Below are positions 12,131-24,258 of a DNA stretch of 64,000 nt, piece by piece. Position 1 is the first letter of the stretch; each line of letters starts with the position of its first letter. The DNA is from Macrostomum hystrix (Eukaryota > Platyhelminthes > Macrostomidae). The notes under the pieces are model-generated. The model was not told the origin of the DNA and ran no database searches. It saw nothing but the letters and a program-made list of their open reading frames with translations. Location: contig CATNEN010000007.1 in the NCBI GenBank assembly GCA_950097015.1, positions 806,001 to 870,000 on the forward strand, written 5' to 3'. The position numbers and the translations under genes were made by a program.

Positions 12131-15100
12131 AATGCATTAGTGTCAGAAGTAGAGGGTCAGTGCATTAGTGTCAGTAGATGGGTCAATGCATTAGTGTCAG
12201 TAGATGGGTCAGTGCATTAGTGTCAGTAGTAGAGGGTCAGTGCGTTAGTGTCAGCACTAGTGGGTCAGTGCGTTAGTGTCAGTAGTAGAGGGTCAGTGCG
12301 TTAGTGTCAGTAGTAGAGGGTCAGTGCGTTAGTGTCAGTAGTAGAGGGTCAGTGCGTTAGTGTCAGCACTAGTGGGTCAGTGCGTTAGTGTCAGTAGTAG
12401 AGGGACAGTGCGTTAGTGTCAGTAGTAGAGGGACAGTGCGTTAGTGTCAGTACTAGTGGGTCAGTGCGTTAGTGTCAGTACTAGTGGATCAGTGCATTAG
12501 TGTCAGAAGTAGAGGGTCAGTGCATTAGTGTCAGAAGTAGAGGGTCAGTGCATTAGTGTCAGAAGTAGAGGGTCAGTGCATTAGTGTCAGAAGTAGAGGG
12601 TCAGTGCATTAGTATCAGAAGTAGAGGGTCAGTGCATTAGTATCAGAAGTAGAGGGTCAGTGCATTAGTGTCAGAAGTAGAGGGTCAGTGCATTAGTATC
12701 AGAAGTAGAGGGTCAGTGCATTAGTATCAGAAGTAGAGGGTCAGTGCATTAGTATCAGAAGTAGAGGGTCAGTGCATTAGTATCAGAAGTAGAGGGTCAG
12801 TGCATTAGTATCAGAAGTAGAGGGTCAGTGCATTAGTATCAGTAGTAGAGGGTCAGTGCATTAGTATCAGAAGTAGAGGGTCAGTGCATTAGTGTCAGTA
12901 GTAGAGGGTCAGTGCATTAGCGTCAGAAGTAGAGGGTCAGTGCATTAGTATCAGAAGTAGAGGGTCAGTGCATTAGTGTCAGAAGTAGAGGGTCAGTGCA
13001 TTAGTATCAGAAGTAGAGGGTCAGTGCATTAGTATCAGAAGTAGAGGGTCAGTGCATTAGTATCAGAAGTAGAGGGTCAGTGCATTAGTGTCAGTAGTAG
13101 AGGGTCAGTGCATTAGCGTCAGAAGTAGAGGATCAGTGCATTAGTGTCAGTAGTAGAGGGTCAGTGCATTAGTGTCAGTAGTAGAGGGTCAGTGCATTAG
13201 CGTCAGAAGTAGAGGGTCAGTGCATTAGTATCAGAAGTAGAGGGTCAGTGCATTAGTGTCAGTAGTAGAGGGTCAGTGCATTAGTGTCAGAAGTAGAGGG
13301 TCAGTGCATTAGTGTCAGAAGTAGAGGGTCAGTGCATTAGTGTCAGTAGTAGAGGGTCAGTGCATTAGTATCAGAAGTAGAGGGTCAGTGCATTAGTGTC
13401 AGTAGTAGAGGGTCAGTGCATTAGTATCAGTAGTAGAGGGTCAGTGCATTAGTGTCAGTAGTAGAGGGTCAGTGCATTAGTATCAGTAGTAGAGGGTCAG
13501 TGCATTAGTGTCAGTAGTAGAGGGTCAGTGCATTAGTATCAGAAGTAGAGGGTCAGTGCATTAGTGTCAGAAGTAGAGGGTCAGTGCATTAGCGTCAGAA
13601 GTAGAGGGTCAGTGCATTAGTATCAGAAGTAGAGGGTCAGTGCATTAGTATCAGAAGTAGAGGGTCAGTGCATTAGTATCAGAAGTAGAGGGTCAGTGCA
13701 TTAGTATCAGTAGTAGAGGGTCAGTGCATTAGTATCAGAAGTAGAGGGTCAGTGCATTAGTATCAGAAGTAGAGGGTCAGTGCATTAGTATCAGTAGTAG
13801 AGGGTCAGTGCATTAGTGTCAGTAGTAGAGGGTCAGTGCATTAGTATCAGAAGTAGAGGGTCAGTGCATTAGTGTCAGAAGTAGAGGGTCAGTGCATTAG
13901 CGTCAGAAGTAGAGGGTCAGTGCATTAGTGTCAGAAGTAGAGGGTCAGTGCATTAGTATCAGAAGTAGAGGGTCAGTGCATTAGTATCAGAAGTAGAGGG
14001 TCAGTGCATTAGTGTCAGTAGTAGAGGGTCAGTGCATTAGTATCAGAAGTAGAGGGTCAGTGCATTAGTATCAGAAGTAGAGGGTCAGTGCATTAGTGTC
14101 AGAAGTAGAGGGTCAGTGCATTAGTGTCAGAAGTAGAGGGTCAGTGCATTAGTGTCAGAAGTAGAGGGTCAGTGCATTAGTGTCAGTAGTAGAGGGTCAG
14201 TGCATTAGTGTCAGAAGTAGAGGGTCAGTGCATTAGTGTCAGAAGTAGAGGGTCAGTGCATTAGTATCAGAAGTAGAGGGTCAGTGCATTAGTATCAGTA
14301 GTAGAGGGTCAGTGCATTAGTATCAGAAGTAGAGGGTCAGTGCATTAGTATCAGAAGTAGAGGGTCAGTGCATTAGTGTCAGAAGTAGAGGGTCAGTGCA
14401 TTAGTATCAGTAGTAGAGGGTCAGTGCATTAGTATCAGAAGTAGAGGGTCAGTGCATTAGTATCAGTAGTAGAGGGTCAGTGCATTAGTGTCAGAAGTAG
14501 AGGGTCAGTGCATTAGTGTCAGAAGTAGAGGGTCAGTGCATTAGTGTCAGAAGTAGAGGGTCAGTGCATTAGTATCAGAAGTAGAGGGTCAGTGCATTAG
14601 TATCAGAAGTAGAGGGTCAGTGCATTAGTGTCAGAAGTAGAGGGTCAGTGCATTAGTATCAGAAGTAGAGGGTCAGTGCATTAGTATCAGAAGTAGAGGG
14701 TCAGTGCATTAGTATCAGAAGTAGAGGGTCAGTGCATTAGTATCAGAAGTAGAGGGTCAGTGCATTAGTGTCAGAAGTAGAGGGTCAGTGCATTAGTATC
14801 AGTAGTAGAGGGTCAGTGCATTAGTGTCAGAAGTAGAGGGTCAGTGCATTAGTGTCAGTAGTAGAGGGTCAGTGCATTAGTATCAGTAGTAGAGGGTCAG
14901 TGCATTAGTATCAGAAGTAGAGGGTCAGTGCATTAGTATCAGAAGTAGAGGGTCAGTGCATTAGTATCAGTAGTAGAGGGTCAGTGCATTAGTGTCAGTA
15001 GTAGAGGGTCAGTGCATTAGTATCAGAAGTAGAGGGTCAGTGCATTAGTGTCAGAAGTAGAGGGTCAGTGCATTAGCGTCAGAAGTAGAGGGTCAGTGCA

Positions 15101-16206
15101 TTAGTGTCAGAAGTAGAGGGTCAGTGCATTAGTATCAGAAGTAGAGGGTCAGTGCATTAGTATCAGAAGTAGAGGGTCAGTGCATTAGTGTCAGTAGTAG
15201 AGGGTCAGTGCATTAGTATCAGAAGTAGAGGGTCAGTGCATTAGTATCAGAAGTAGAGGGTCAGTGCATTAGTGTCAGAAGTAGAGGGTCAGTGCATTAG
15301 TGTCAGAAGTAGAGGGTCAGTGCATTAGTGTCAGAAGTAGAGGGTCAGTGCATTAGTGTCAGAAGTAGAGGGTCAGTGCATTAGTGTCAGTAGTAGAGGG
15401 TCAGTGCATTAGTGTCAGTAGTAGAGGGTCAGTGCATTAGTATCAGAAGTAGAGGGTCAGTGCATTAGTGTCAGAAGTAGAGGGTCAGTGCATTAGCGTC
15501 AGAAGTAGAGGGTCAGTGCATTAGTATCAGAAGTAGAGGGTCAGTGCATTAGTATCAGAAGTAGAGGGTCAGTGCATTAGTATCAGAAGTAGAGGGTCAG
15601 TGCATTAGTATCAGTAGTAGAGGGTCAGTGCATTAGTGTCAGAAGTAGAGGGTCAGTGCATTAGTATCAGTAGTAGAGGGTCAGTGCATTAGTATCAGAA
15701 GTAGAGGGTCAGTGCATTAGTATCAGTAGTAGAGGGTCAGTGCATTAGTGTCAGAAGTAGAGGGTCAGTGCATTAGTGTCAGAAGTAGAGGGTCAGTGCA
15801 TTAGTGTCAGAAGTAGAGGGTCAGTGCATTAGTATCAGAAGTAGAGGGTCAGTGCATTAGTATCAGAAGTAGAGGGTCAGTGCATTAGTGTCAGAAGTAG
15901 AGGGTCAGTGCATTAGTATCAGTAGTAGAGGGTCAGTGCATTAGTATCAGAAGTAGAGGGTCAGTGCATTAGTATCAGAAGTAGAGGGTCAGTGCATTAG
16001 TATCAGAAGTAGAGGGTCAGTGCATTAGTGTCAGAAGTAGAGGGTCAGTGCATTAGTATCAGTAGTAGAGGGTCAGTGCATTAGTGTCAGAAGTAGAGGG
16101 TCAGTGCATTAGTGTCAGTAGTAGAGGGTCAGTGCATTAGTGTCAGTAGTAGAGGGTCAGTGCATTAGTATCAGTAGTAGAGGGTCAGTGCATTAGTGTC
16201 AGAAGT
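12131..16206. repeat. giant minisatellite, 28-bp unit, about 145 copies (intronic)
   Basis: The unit is AGTGCATTAG + TGTCAG + AAGTAGAGGGTC. Two sites vary in an almost binary way: TGTCAG/TATCAG (rarely CGTCAG) and AGAAGTAG/AGTAGTAG. The left edge (12131-12490) has divergent units (GCACTAGTGGG, AGATGGG). The order of variants is duplicated inside the array: the CGT unit at 13901 and its neighbours recur at 15077 (offset 1176 = 42 units), and about 14343-14890 recurs at 15603-16150 (offset 1260 = 45 units). From about 12490 on, the plus strand contains no CT or AC, so the gene-sense strand has no AG or GT. Confidence 0.97.
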
Positions 16207-16756
16207 TAAGTAAGAAAAGCGACGGTAAAGCACAGCTGATTGCTTTCATTCAATCATATTCTGTGACCGAGTGTCTCATTCATCATCAGCAACCTTTCTA
16301 TTCAGCTTTACTCAGCCACAAGTTCGAGAGTGTTTAAAAACTTCTAGAAGTCTCAGCTAGATGGGGAAAGCAACAGGATTTGGGATCAAAATTGAGCAAG
16401 TAGAAGTTTTTGCACCCTCGGGAATACGACCCTACTGTACATAATGTTGCAATCCTTTTATTTCTCAAAAACGACTCTAAGAAGATTGAGTACTCTGTGT
16501 TACTCACTGGATAAGAGATTTTCGGTGGGCAGGAAGGCTTTCAGATTAGAATGAGTGAATTTTCAGACCGAGTCTCTGCAGGATCATGGAAAAATCTATA
16601 TGCGCTCTGCTTTGGGCATTTGTAAGACACACTTCTTTAACAGCCCCACGCACATAAAATGTAGACTGTAAAACATTTTATATGATAATATTATACTATA
16701 TTGACTATTGGGAAAATATTAAAATAGATAACTCACAACTGCCTCCGAAATACCCT
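16207..16756. other. unique intronic spacer
   Basis: Unique AT-rich sequence in protocadherin intron 4; no gene seen. Confidence 0.4.
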
Positions 16757-19137
16757 TCCTCCCATTCCTCATATCCCATCCTCCCATTCCTCACATCCCA
16801 TCCACCCATTCCTCATATCCCATCCTCCCATTCCTCATATCCCATCCTCCCATTCCTCACATCCCATCCTCCCATTCCTCACATCCCATCCTCCCATTCC
16901 TCATATCCCATCAGCTCCCATTCCTCACATCCCATCCACCCATTCCTCATATCCCATCCTCCCATTCCTCATATCCCATCCTCCCAATCCTCATATCCCA
17001 TCCTCCCATTCCTCATATCCCATCCTCCCATTCCTCAAATCCCATCCTCCCATTCCTCATATCCCATCCTCCCATTCCTCATATCCCATCCTCCCATTCC
17101 TCAAATCCCATCCTCCCATTCCTCACATCCCATACTCCCATTCCTCACATCCCATCCTCCCATTCCTCATATCCCATCCTCCCATTCCTCATATCCCATC
17201 CTCCCAATCCTCAAATCCCATCCTCCCATTCCTCACATCCCATCCTCCCAATCCTCATATCCCATCCTCCCATTCCTCATATCCCATCCTCCCATTACTC
17301 ATATCCCATCCTCCCAATCCTCATATCCCATCCTCCCATTCCTCATATCCCATCCTCCCATTCTTCATATCCCATACTCCCATTCCTCATATCCCATCCT
17401 CCCATTCCTCAAATCCCATCCTCCCATTCCTCACATCCCATCCTCCCATTCCTCATATCCCATCCTCTCATTCCTCATATCCCATCCTCCCATTCCTCAA
17501 ATCCCATCCTCCCATTCCTCACATCCCATCCTCCCATTCCTCACATCCCATCCTCCCATTCCTCATATCCCATCAGCTCCCATTCCTCACATCCCATCCA
17601 CCCATTCCTCACATCCCATCAGCTCCCATTCCTCACATCCCATCAGCTCCCAATCCTCATATCCCATCCTCCCATTCCTCATATCCCATCCTCCCATTCC
17701 TCAAATCCCATCCTCCCATTCCTCATATCCCATCCTCCCATTCCTCATATCCCATCCTCCCATTCCTCAAATCCCATCCTCCCATTCCTCACATCCCATA
17801 CTCCCATTCCTCACATCCCATCCTCCCATTCCTCACATCCCATCCTCCCATTCCTCATATCCCATCCTCCCATTCCTCAAATCCCATCCTCCCATTCCTC
17901 ATATCCCATCCTCCCAATCCTCATATCCCATCAGCTTCCATTCCTCACATCCCATCAGCTTCCATTCCTCACATCCCATCAGCTCCCATTCCTCATATCC
18001 CATCCTCCCATTCCTCATATCCCATCCTCTCATTCCTCATATCCCATCCTCCCAATCCTCATATCCCATCAGCTTCCATTCCTCACATCCCATCAGCTTC
18101 CATTCCTCACATCCCATCAGCTCCCATTCCTCACATCCCATCAGCTCCCATTCCTCACATCCCATCAGCTCCCATTCCTCATATCCCATCAGCTTCCATT
18201 CCTCACATCCCATCAGCTTCCATTCCTCACATCCCATCAGCTTCCATTCCTCATATCCCATCAGCTTCCATTCCTCACATCCCATCAGCTTCCATTCCTC
18301 ATATCCCATTAGCTCCCATTCCTCACATCCCATCAGCTTCCATTCCTCACATCCCATCAGCTTCCATTCCTCACATCCCATCAGCTCCCATTCCTCACAT
18401 CCCATCAGCTCCCATTCCTCATATCCCATCCTCCCATTCCTCATATCCCATCCTCCCATTCCTCACATCCCATCAGCTTCCATTCCTCACATCCCATCAG
18501 CTTCCATTCCTCACATCCCATCAGCTCCCATTCCTCACATCCCATCAGCTCCCATTCCTCACATCCCATCCTCCCATTCCTCACATCCCATCTTCCCATT
18601 CCTCATATCCCATCAGCTCCCATTCCTCACATCCCATCAGCTCCCATTCCTCACATCCCATCAGCTCCCATTCCTCATATCCCATCCTCCCATTCCTCAT
18701 ATCCCATCCTCCCATTCCTCATATCCTATCCTCCCATTCCTCATATCCCATCAGCTCCCATTCCTCATATCCCATCAGCTCCCATTCCTCATATGCCATC
18801 CTCCCATTCCTCACATCCCATCAGCTTCCATTCCTCATATCCCATCAGCTCCCATTCCTCATATCCCATCCTCCCATTCCTCACATCCCATCCTCCCATT
18901 CCTCACATCCCATCCTCCCATTCCTCACATCCTATCCTCCCATTCCTCATATCCCATCAGCTCCCATTCCTCATATGCCATCCTCCCATTTCTCATATCC
19001 AATCAGCTCCCATTCCTCATATCCCATCCTCCCATTTCTCACATCCCATCCTCCCATTCCTCATATCCCATCCTCCCATTTCTCACATCCCATCCTCCCA
19101 TTCCTCATATCCCATCCTCCCATTCCTCACATTCCTC
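16757..19137. repeat. pyrimidine-rich minisatellite, 22/24-bp units (intronic)
   Basis: About 105 copies of CTCCCATTCCTCATATCCCA-type units. They are 22 bp with CATCCT at the junction, or 24 bp with CATCAGCT or CATCAGCTT. The 24-bp forms cluster around 17940-18660. The plus strand has no stop in any frame, giving a meaningless 896-codon open frame. The right edge lies just inside the intron, about 21 bp from the exon 4 donor (19158). The sense strand here contains GTGAGG motifs in units carrying CTCACAT. Confidence 0.95.
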
Positions 19138-19158
19138 AATTTCCATCCCCAATCTCAC

Positions 19159-19830
19159 CTTCAGGCTCATTCCAGACTGTGCATCCACGCTGTCAGATTC
19201 TGTTTTGACTGCCACAGCTGCCGCAGTCAGTGCCTGGTGCTGTTGCAGCTGCTGTTGTTGCTGTTGCTGCCCGGATCTCCTAGTCCTCAGCCAGAGCAGT
19301 CCGACCAAGAACACCACAGCCAATAGAGCTCCGAATGCGGCCAAACAGACGATGAGCACAAGACTTCTCTGATACTGCTGCTGCTGCTGCTGCTGATTGT
19401 TCAAACGGCGATCAATCTCAGACTGTCCCCTGCCGACCAAGTCGAAGCGTGAGTCGCCCTGGCCGACGTCTTGCTCAGTTGGCAGCGCCGGAACATTTCT
19501 AACCAGCACGGTGAGCACGGCTGCCGAGCTGAGCTGCGGGGCGCCGAAGTCGGAGGCTTCAATCAGCAGGGGGTATCGGCCGCAGTCGGCGAGATTCAAC
19601 CGTCTGGCCAGGGTCAGGTGTCCCGTCTCCGCCTGCAGGCTGAAAAGGCCGGCGCTGTTGCCGCCGACAATGCGAAACTGTAGTCGCGAGTTCGATTCCT
19701 CGTCGGCGTCTTTCGCCTGCAGATCGGCCACTGGCGATCGTGCGAGGTTGTGGCAGGAGGTCTCAACCTGGGTGGCGTTGCCAGAGCTGGGATAGATGAA
19801 CCTGGGCGGGTTGTCGTTGAGGTCCGTCAC
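19159..19830 (-). CDS. protocadherin, exon 4 (last cadherin repeat, TM, start of tail)
   Basis: Encodes residues 759-982. It starts after a CCGCAG acceptor and completes the calcium-binding linker DLNDNPPRF of EC6. EC7 follows (A-K-D-A-D-E-E motif, FSLQAETG), then a stalk with a glutamine run. A 26-residue transmembrane helix (about residues 914-939, SLVLIVCLAAFG...LLWL) is followed by a basic stop-transfer (RTRR) and a second Q-run. The donor is GAAG|GTGAGA at 19159/19158, phase 0. If that donor is not used, translation runs into the adjacent minisatellite and stops at 19105, adding a short acidic tail and losing the PDZ ligand. Confidence 0.85.
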
Positions 19831-19898
19831 CTGCGGATTAGCAATCGATTTTGTGTTATAATTAACGCTTTTTAACAATAAAAAGTTCATAGGGCTAT

Positions 19899-20098
19899 TT
19901 CAAATGCCTACATTTTAGTTTTCTGTATCTCATTTGACTCATCATATCTTAAAATGTTCAACAGATCGTCATGAAAATCCAGAACATGGGCTAAAATTTT
20001 CTATCCGATGAAACAACTTCCAGAATCACAAAACATATTCGTCGAGATATTCAAAGATTCTCGTCCGGCTGTCTGGTGGCAAAAACCACCAGTATAAA
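19899..20098 (-). repeat. left arm of a dispersed inverted repeat
   Basis: Its reverse complement matches 23506-23705 closely, including an exact core of about 32 nt around GATTCTGGAAGTTGTTTCAT. The inner end is a perfect hairpin (20073-20092): CTGGTGG, loop CAAAAA, CCACCAG. Sequence just beyond the hairpin (20125-20190) weakly resembles the same repeat in the other orientation. Confidence 0.75.
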
Positions 20099-21129
20099 CC
20101 CCTCGTCCTTGTCACCAGGTCCTCGACAAGAATTGCTGAATTTCTCGACGATGCTGACGTCGGACAGTTTTAAGAAGTTTGTTTCCAGGAATCGTATTTT
20201 AAGAGTTTCCATTCTTCGAAATAGTTTTTTAAGTTATCCATTTCTAAGAAATCCTTCATGTGGAGCTGTCGTGTCAATCACAAGAAAACTTCTGGGTGTC
20301 GAAATAAGAATTTTCTAAACAACCCGAGAGACCAGCTGGTGTTGCCGACATTATCTGTGGCTCATTGCAAAATCAACAAAAATTTGAGAAAAAATGAACT
20401 AGAACCAACGTGGAGGCTGGAATTCGTGCACTCTTCAATAGTATACGAGCTACGAATATCTGCAGAAATTCTCAAATTTTCCTTTTGGGACTAAAGAAAA
20501 AATAACTGACCGATTCCCGCGAGCTCCCACAGTCCGCCCGAGTCCTTCTGCTCCTAATTCGGGAAAATTCCCCTTCTTTTTGCCTCCGAGACCAGCTGCA
20601 ATGGGTGGGGGTGGTGGGCTGGACTGCCGCCTGAAATTTATTAATTATGCCAAGTCCGACAGACTGACAGAGAGGGGGGCAGAGAGACTAGGAGAGAGGA
20701 TGGATGGAGATATTGTGCGGCGTCAAGTGGCGTGGACTGAGCTGGTGCGGCATGTGCTCAGACCAGTCTCCCAATTTAGTCATTCGCATAGCGGTGACAA
20801 ATTGAAAAATTCTGACCGAACATCAGGCCGAGCCAACTAGAAATGCTGTTGCAATTTTTTCTTGTAAATTGAAGCCTAAGAAATTCTGCAAACTTAACCC
20901 ACAAGTGGCACTCGTTGTTGCCAGCTGACAGTGAAGCTTTTCAAGTGACCTTAAGTTGTTTTTTTTTCTTCAAGCGTATTAATATATAATGCTGTATTTT
21001 AGTTGATCAATAAATAGTTTCAATTCCGTGTGTCATCCTCAAGCCTGGCCTAGGTCTGCTAAAAAAACTTTTTAAGATCAGCTATCTGCTATAAACACGT
21101 CATGATACATACAGTTGCTCTATGTGAAC

Positions 21130-21475
21130 TGCCTCACAGGTCATTCTGTACATCATCGGTCATTCAGTACATCATTGGTCATTCAGTACATCATCGGTCA
21201 TTCAGTATGCCATCGGTCATTCAGTATGCTATCGGTCATTCAGTATGCCATCGGTCATTCAGTACGCCATCGGTCATTCAGTACATCAATGATCATTCGG
21301 TACATCATTGGTCATTCAGTACATCATCGGTCATTCAGTATGCCATCGGTCATTCAGTATGCCATCGGTCATTCAGTATGCCATCGGTCATTCAGTACGC
21401 CATCGGTCATTCAGTACATCAATGATCATTCGGTACATCATTGGTCATTCAGTACATACTGGTCATTCAGTATGT
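21130..21475. repeat. minisatellite, 19-bp unit, about 18 copies (intronic)
   Basis: Units of CATCGGTCATTCAGTATGC, with GTACATC, GTACGCC and ATCATTCGG variants. A block of about nine units (roughly 21195-21310) recurs at about 21330-21440, suggesting a duplicated segment. The array is nearly free of CT on the plus strand. Confidence 0.92.
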
Positions 21476-22130
21476 CATCGGTATTCAGTTATTCAGTTAT
21501 CAGTTATCAAGCATTCAGTTATTCTGATAATATTTTTTCTGATTTTATTGGAAAAAAGGACTGAGATTTTATCTGAGAACTGTCTTTCCACCTGATAATG
21601 ATTTTCATCTGACATGAAGTTGCAAGCGAGTAAGGATTAGTGTCTGCTCGATTTTCCTCGAGTGGGGTTGGGGCATTTCTGCAACTCGCCAAAGAGTGAA
21701 GGGTCAATTATCCAACGGGACGTGACTAATAAAGCGGGACAAGATTCTGGAGGTGAAGAATGCCTCATCACCCACTGCCCTCACCGGATTTGCGAAATCT
21801 TCCAGCCTCACCTCCTTCTCTCTTCCCTCTCCTAACCCTGCGCTCAGATCCCAGCTGACTTCCGGAGTTCCTAACTCCCTACTCATTGTTGCAGGCATAA
21901 TAATGTGAGGAGAATTGTTATAGTCGCTAACTATAATAGTGCTGCCACACAAAAATGAGAAATAGTTTGTCCGTGAGTATTGTAAAAATTTCTTCTACGA
22001 CACTTGTTTTGTTATAGTTTTTCATCATTTAAAATGCTTGCTTTAGAAACGTGCCGTCTGCGTGGAGACCAGCGATTTGAACACCAAGCGATATTAGCAT
22101 CATCATAAAAAGCCGAATGATGTTATTTGG

Positions 22131-22205
22131 ACTTTGTCGTGCAATTTACTCAAATGAGGGCCAACCTCCAAGGCACACCTGTGTGAGTGTGCGCCCGTGT
22201 ACAGT
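22131..22205 (+). mobile_element. SINE fragment (copy 2)
   Basis: Shares TGTCGTGCAATTTAC and AGGGCCAACCTCCA with the body of the minus-strand SINE at 3800-4023, in the same order and spacing, followed by a GT-rich tail. It lacks a recognisable tRNA head. Confidence 0.6.
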
Positions 22206-23505
22206 ATCTATGGGCAGAATTGCCTCCTCACAGGCTGCGGGACAAGGGATATAGTCAGTGCCCCGCGTCCTCTAATAATCATCGAATAACTTTCGCCGAT
22301 TAAGTTTAGAAAAGCAAAAGAATAAAAAGTAAAAAGCCATGAAGGAAGACTGATTTCATCATTGAACTCCAGAATCAACAGAATGCCAAGAAACATTTTC
22401 AAATGCTTTCTCATATCAGATCCATCCATAACCTTTCATCATAACCATTTGAAAGGTCCTTAGACAAAAATTTCTTTTCAAAGTCTGCAGTATTGTAAAT
22501 AATCTTTGATAAATATTCTTTAGAAAAGTGCACAAGCACTTATATGCACAGACACTCCCATGGCAAGATATAGTCTGGAAAACCACTTTTAGTACAACGC
22601 GACCTGCACACAACAATGAGAAGCGTTGATTCTTGCCCAGTCCGGCGTGAAACAGTTTTTAGCTGTCCATATTATAACAGCCAGGTTTTTCTTTAACGTG
22701 TAAGTTTTTCATTAAGAATTGAATAAGAATTGCATTTTGTCGGCTGGTCTTCCTGAGGAGCATTTTTCTGGTACAGCCTTCCCTTTGTCCTTCTAAATGT
22801 AACTACGTCTCAGACCGTTTCTCACCGTTTCTGCTTTAAGTGCTCATCTCTAAGACTCCCTCTTCCATTATCGAATTCTCCACTCTCTCTCCCTCTCTAT
22901 CTATAATTTTTCCCGAAATCTCCAATTCTCCCCAGTTACCCAATGTCAAATAGCTTGCGTGTATCGCTGAAGCATGTGCTGGCAATGGCCACTCCCTGAT
23001 TGAATGGGTTGTCAAATTTACGCTTGGTTGCCTCATTTCAGTTAGCTATACAGCTGCGATAAGGGCATTCCATTGTGTAAAGATCCATTATTTGTTATTA
23101 TTGCGGACCAGATCCCTACTCAAACTGCTTGTCAATCTGATTTTGCCACGGATACTGTGCAGTAGCAAATGCGCCTGGCTATTCTCAGTTCAGTTGGTAA
23201 ATGCCATGAAATATTATTGCTGAAAACAGAAGGCAGTTATGACGGCAGTATCCATCAATGGTAAGCCAAATAAACAAATATGGCTGGTGGGTTTGTTGAC
23301 TCACGGGCTCAAGCCGTGCTCAATTTGGTTGCATCTCAGGGGCACCCAGGGAACGAGCAAGCACACACCTCTGGCAATGATAATTCAGAACGACAGAACA
23401 GTTTGTCTGTCACCGCCACTTTTTCCATGTAAAAAACAATTTAATTAATCCAAAATAGTCAGCCGACATGGTTACATGACGAAATTTTGTGAGCAAGACA
23501 ATTAT

Positions 23506-23705
23506 GTTTAAACTGGTGGTTTTTGCCACCAGACACCCCGGTGAAAAGAATAGTTGAATATCTCGATGATGCCGATGTTTTGTGATTCTGGAAGTTGTTT
23601 CATCGGAAAGAGCAGAAAATGTTAGCCCGTCTTCTGCATTTTCAAGGTGATTGGTTGAATATTTTGGGGGGACACAGAAAAAAGAATATTGTGGGTGTTT
23701 GAAAC
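23506..23705 (+). repeat. right arm of the dispersed inverted repeat
   Basis: Counterpart of 19899-20098 in opposite orientation. Its inner hairpin is at 23513-23532 (CTGGTGG, TTTTTG, CCACCAG). The two arms enclose 3.4 kb without a transposase frame. Confidence 0.75.
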
Positions 23706-23906
23706 ACCCCCTTGTCTTTCTACTGCTAACACAGCCCGGCTACCGCAAGCTCTGGCCCAAACAGTCAAGTTCCATCACGCTGCCATCGCGGGCCTACATG
23801 GATTAGCAGAATGAGCGTCCCCGCTGTGTCCAAGGACCACCCTGCAGCTAAGTCAAGTTAGTCAAGTAAAAAATCCGCAATCTGACAGAAAGAAAATTTC
23901 TCTCAC

Positions 23907-24186
23907 CCTGACGACGACCGACGCGGTGCCGGACCTCCTGGGAGAGCCATTGTCGAACGCGATGACGGTGAAGCTGTATGTCGCCCGGGTCTCGCGGTCC
24001 AATCTTTTCAGCGTCGAAATTCGCCCGTCGTCAATGCCGACGCTGAACACGGAGCGAAGGCTGACCTCGGCCAGGCTGTAGGTGACGCGACCGTTGGCGC
24101 CCTCGTCCGCATCGTGAGCGGTCAGGACGCCAACCAGCTCGCCAGCTGGTTGCTCCTCGGCAATGCGGAACTCCAAGCGATTGTTT
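23907..24186 (-). CDS. protocadherin, exon 3 (EC6)
   Basis: 280 bp encoding most of cadherin repeat 6: RIAEEQPAGELVG, the DADEGANG calcium-binding loop, and LDRETRATYSFTVIAFDNG. The acceptor is CGCCAG before AAACAATCGC and the donor AGG|GTGAGA. Entry phase is 2 and exit phase 0, both matching the neighbouring exons. Confidence 0.88.
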
Positions 24187-24258
24187 CTGGCGTAGTGAGG
24201 AATGGGAAATTAGACAGACATGGCACAATTCCTGAACACAACTTTCCCCGAGACTCAC

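Larger units (their letters stand above)
19831..23906 (-). other. protocadherin intron 3 (4.1 kb)
   Basis: GT-AG intron between exons 3 and 4. It holds a 200-bp inverted-repeat pair (19899-20098 and 23506-23705), a 19-bp minisatellite (21130-21475), a partial SINE (22131-22205) and otherwise unique AT-rich sequence without a recognised gene. Confidence 0.7.

Noticed and set aside
11872-12132. 86-codon minus frame as a protocadherin exon
   Set aside because: No acceptor and donor of fitting phase were seen and the composition is not gene-like; the exon at 8516-8851 joins exon 4 directly in phase.
16682-19372. 896-codon plus-strand open frame rich in Pro, Ser and His
   Set aside because: It is the 22/24-bp minisatellite read through; the unit has no stop in any plus frame, it lies in an intron of a minus-strand gene, and its right end overlaps protocadherin exon 4 antisense.
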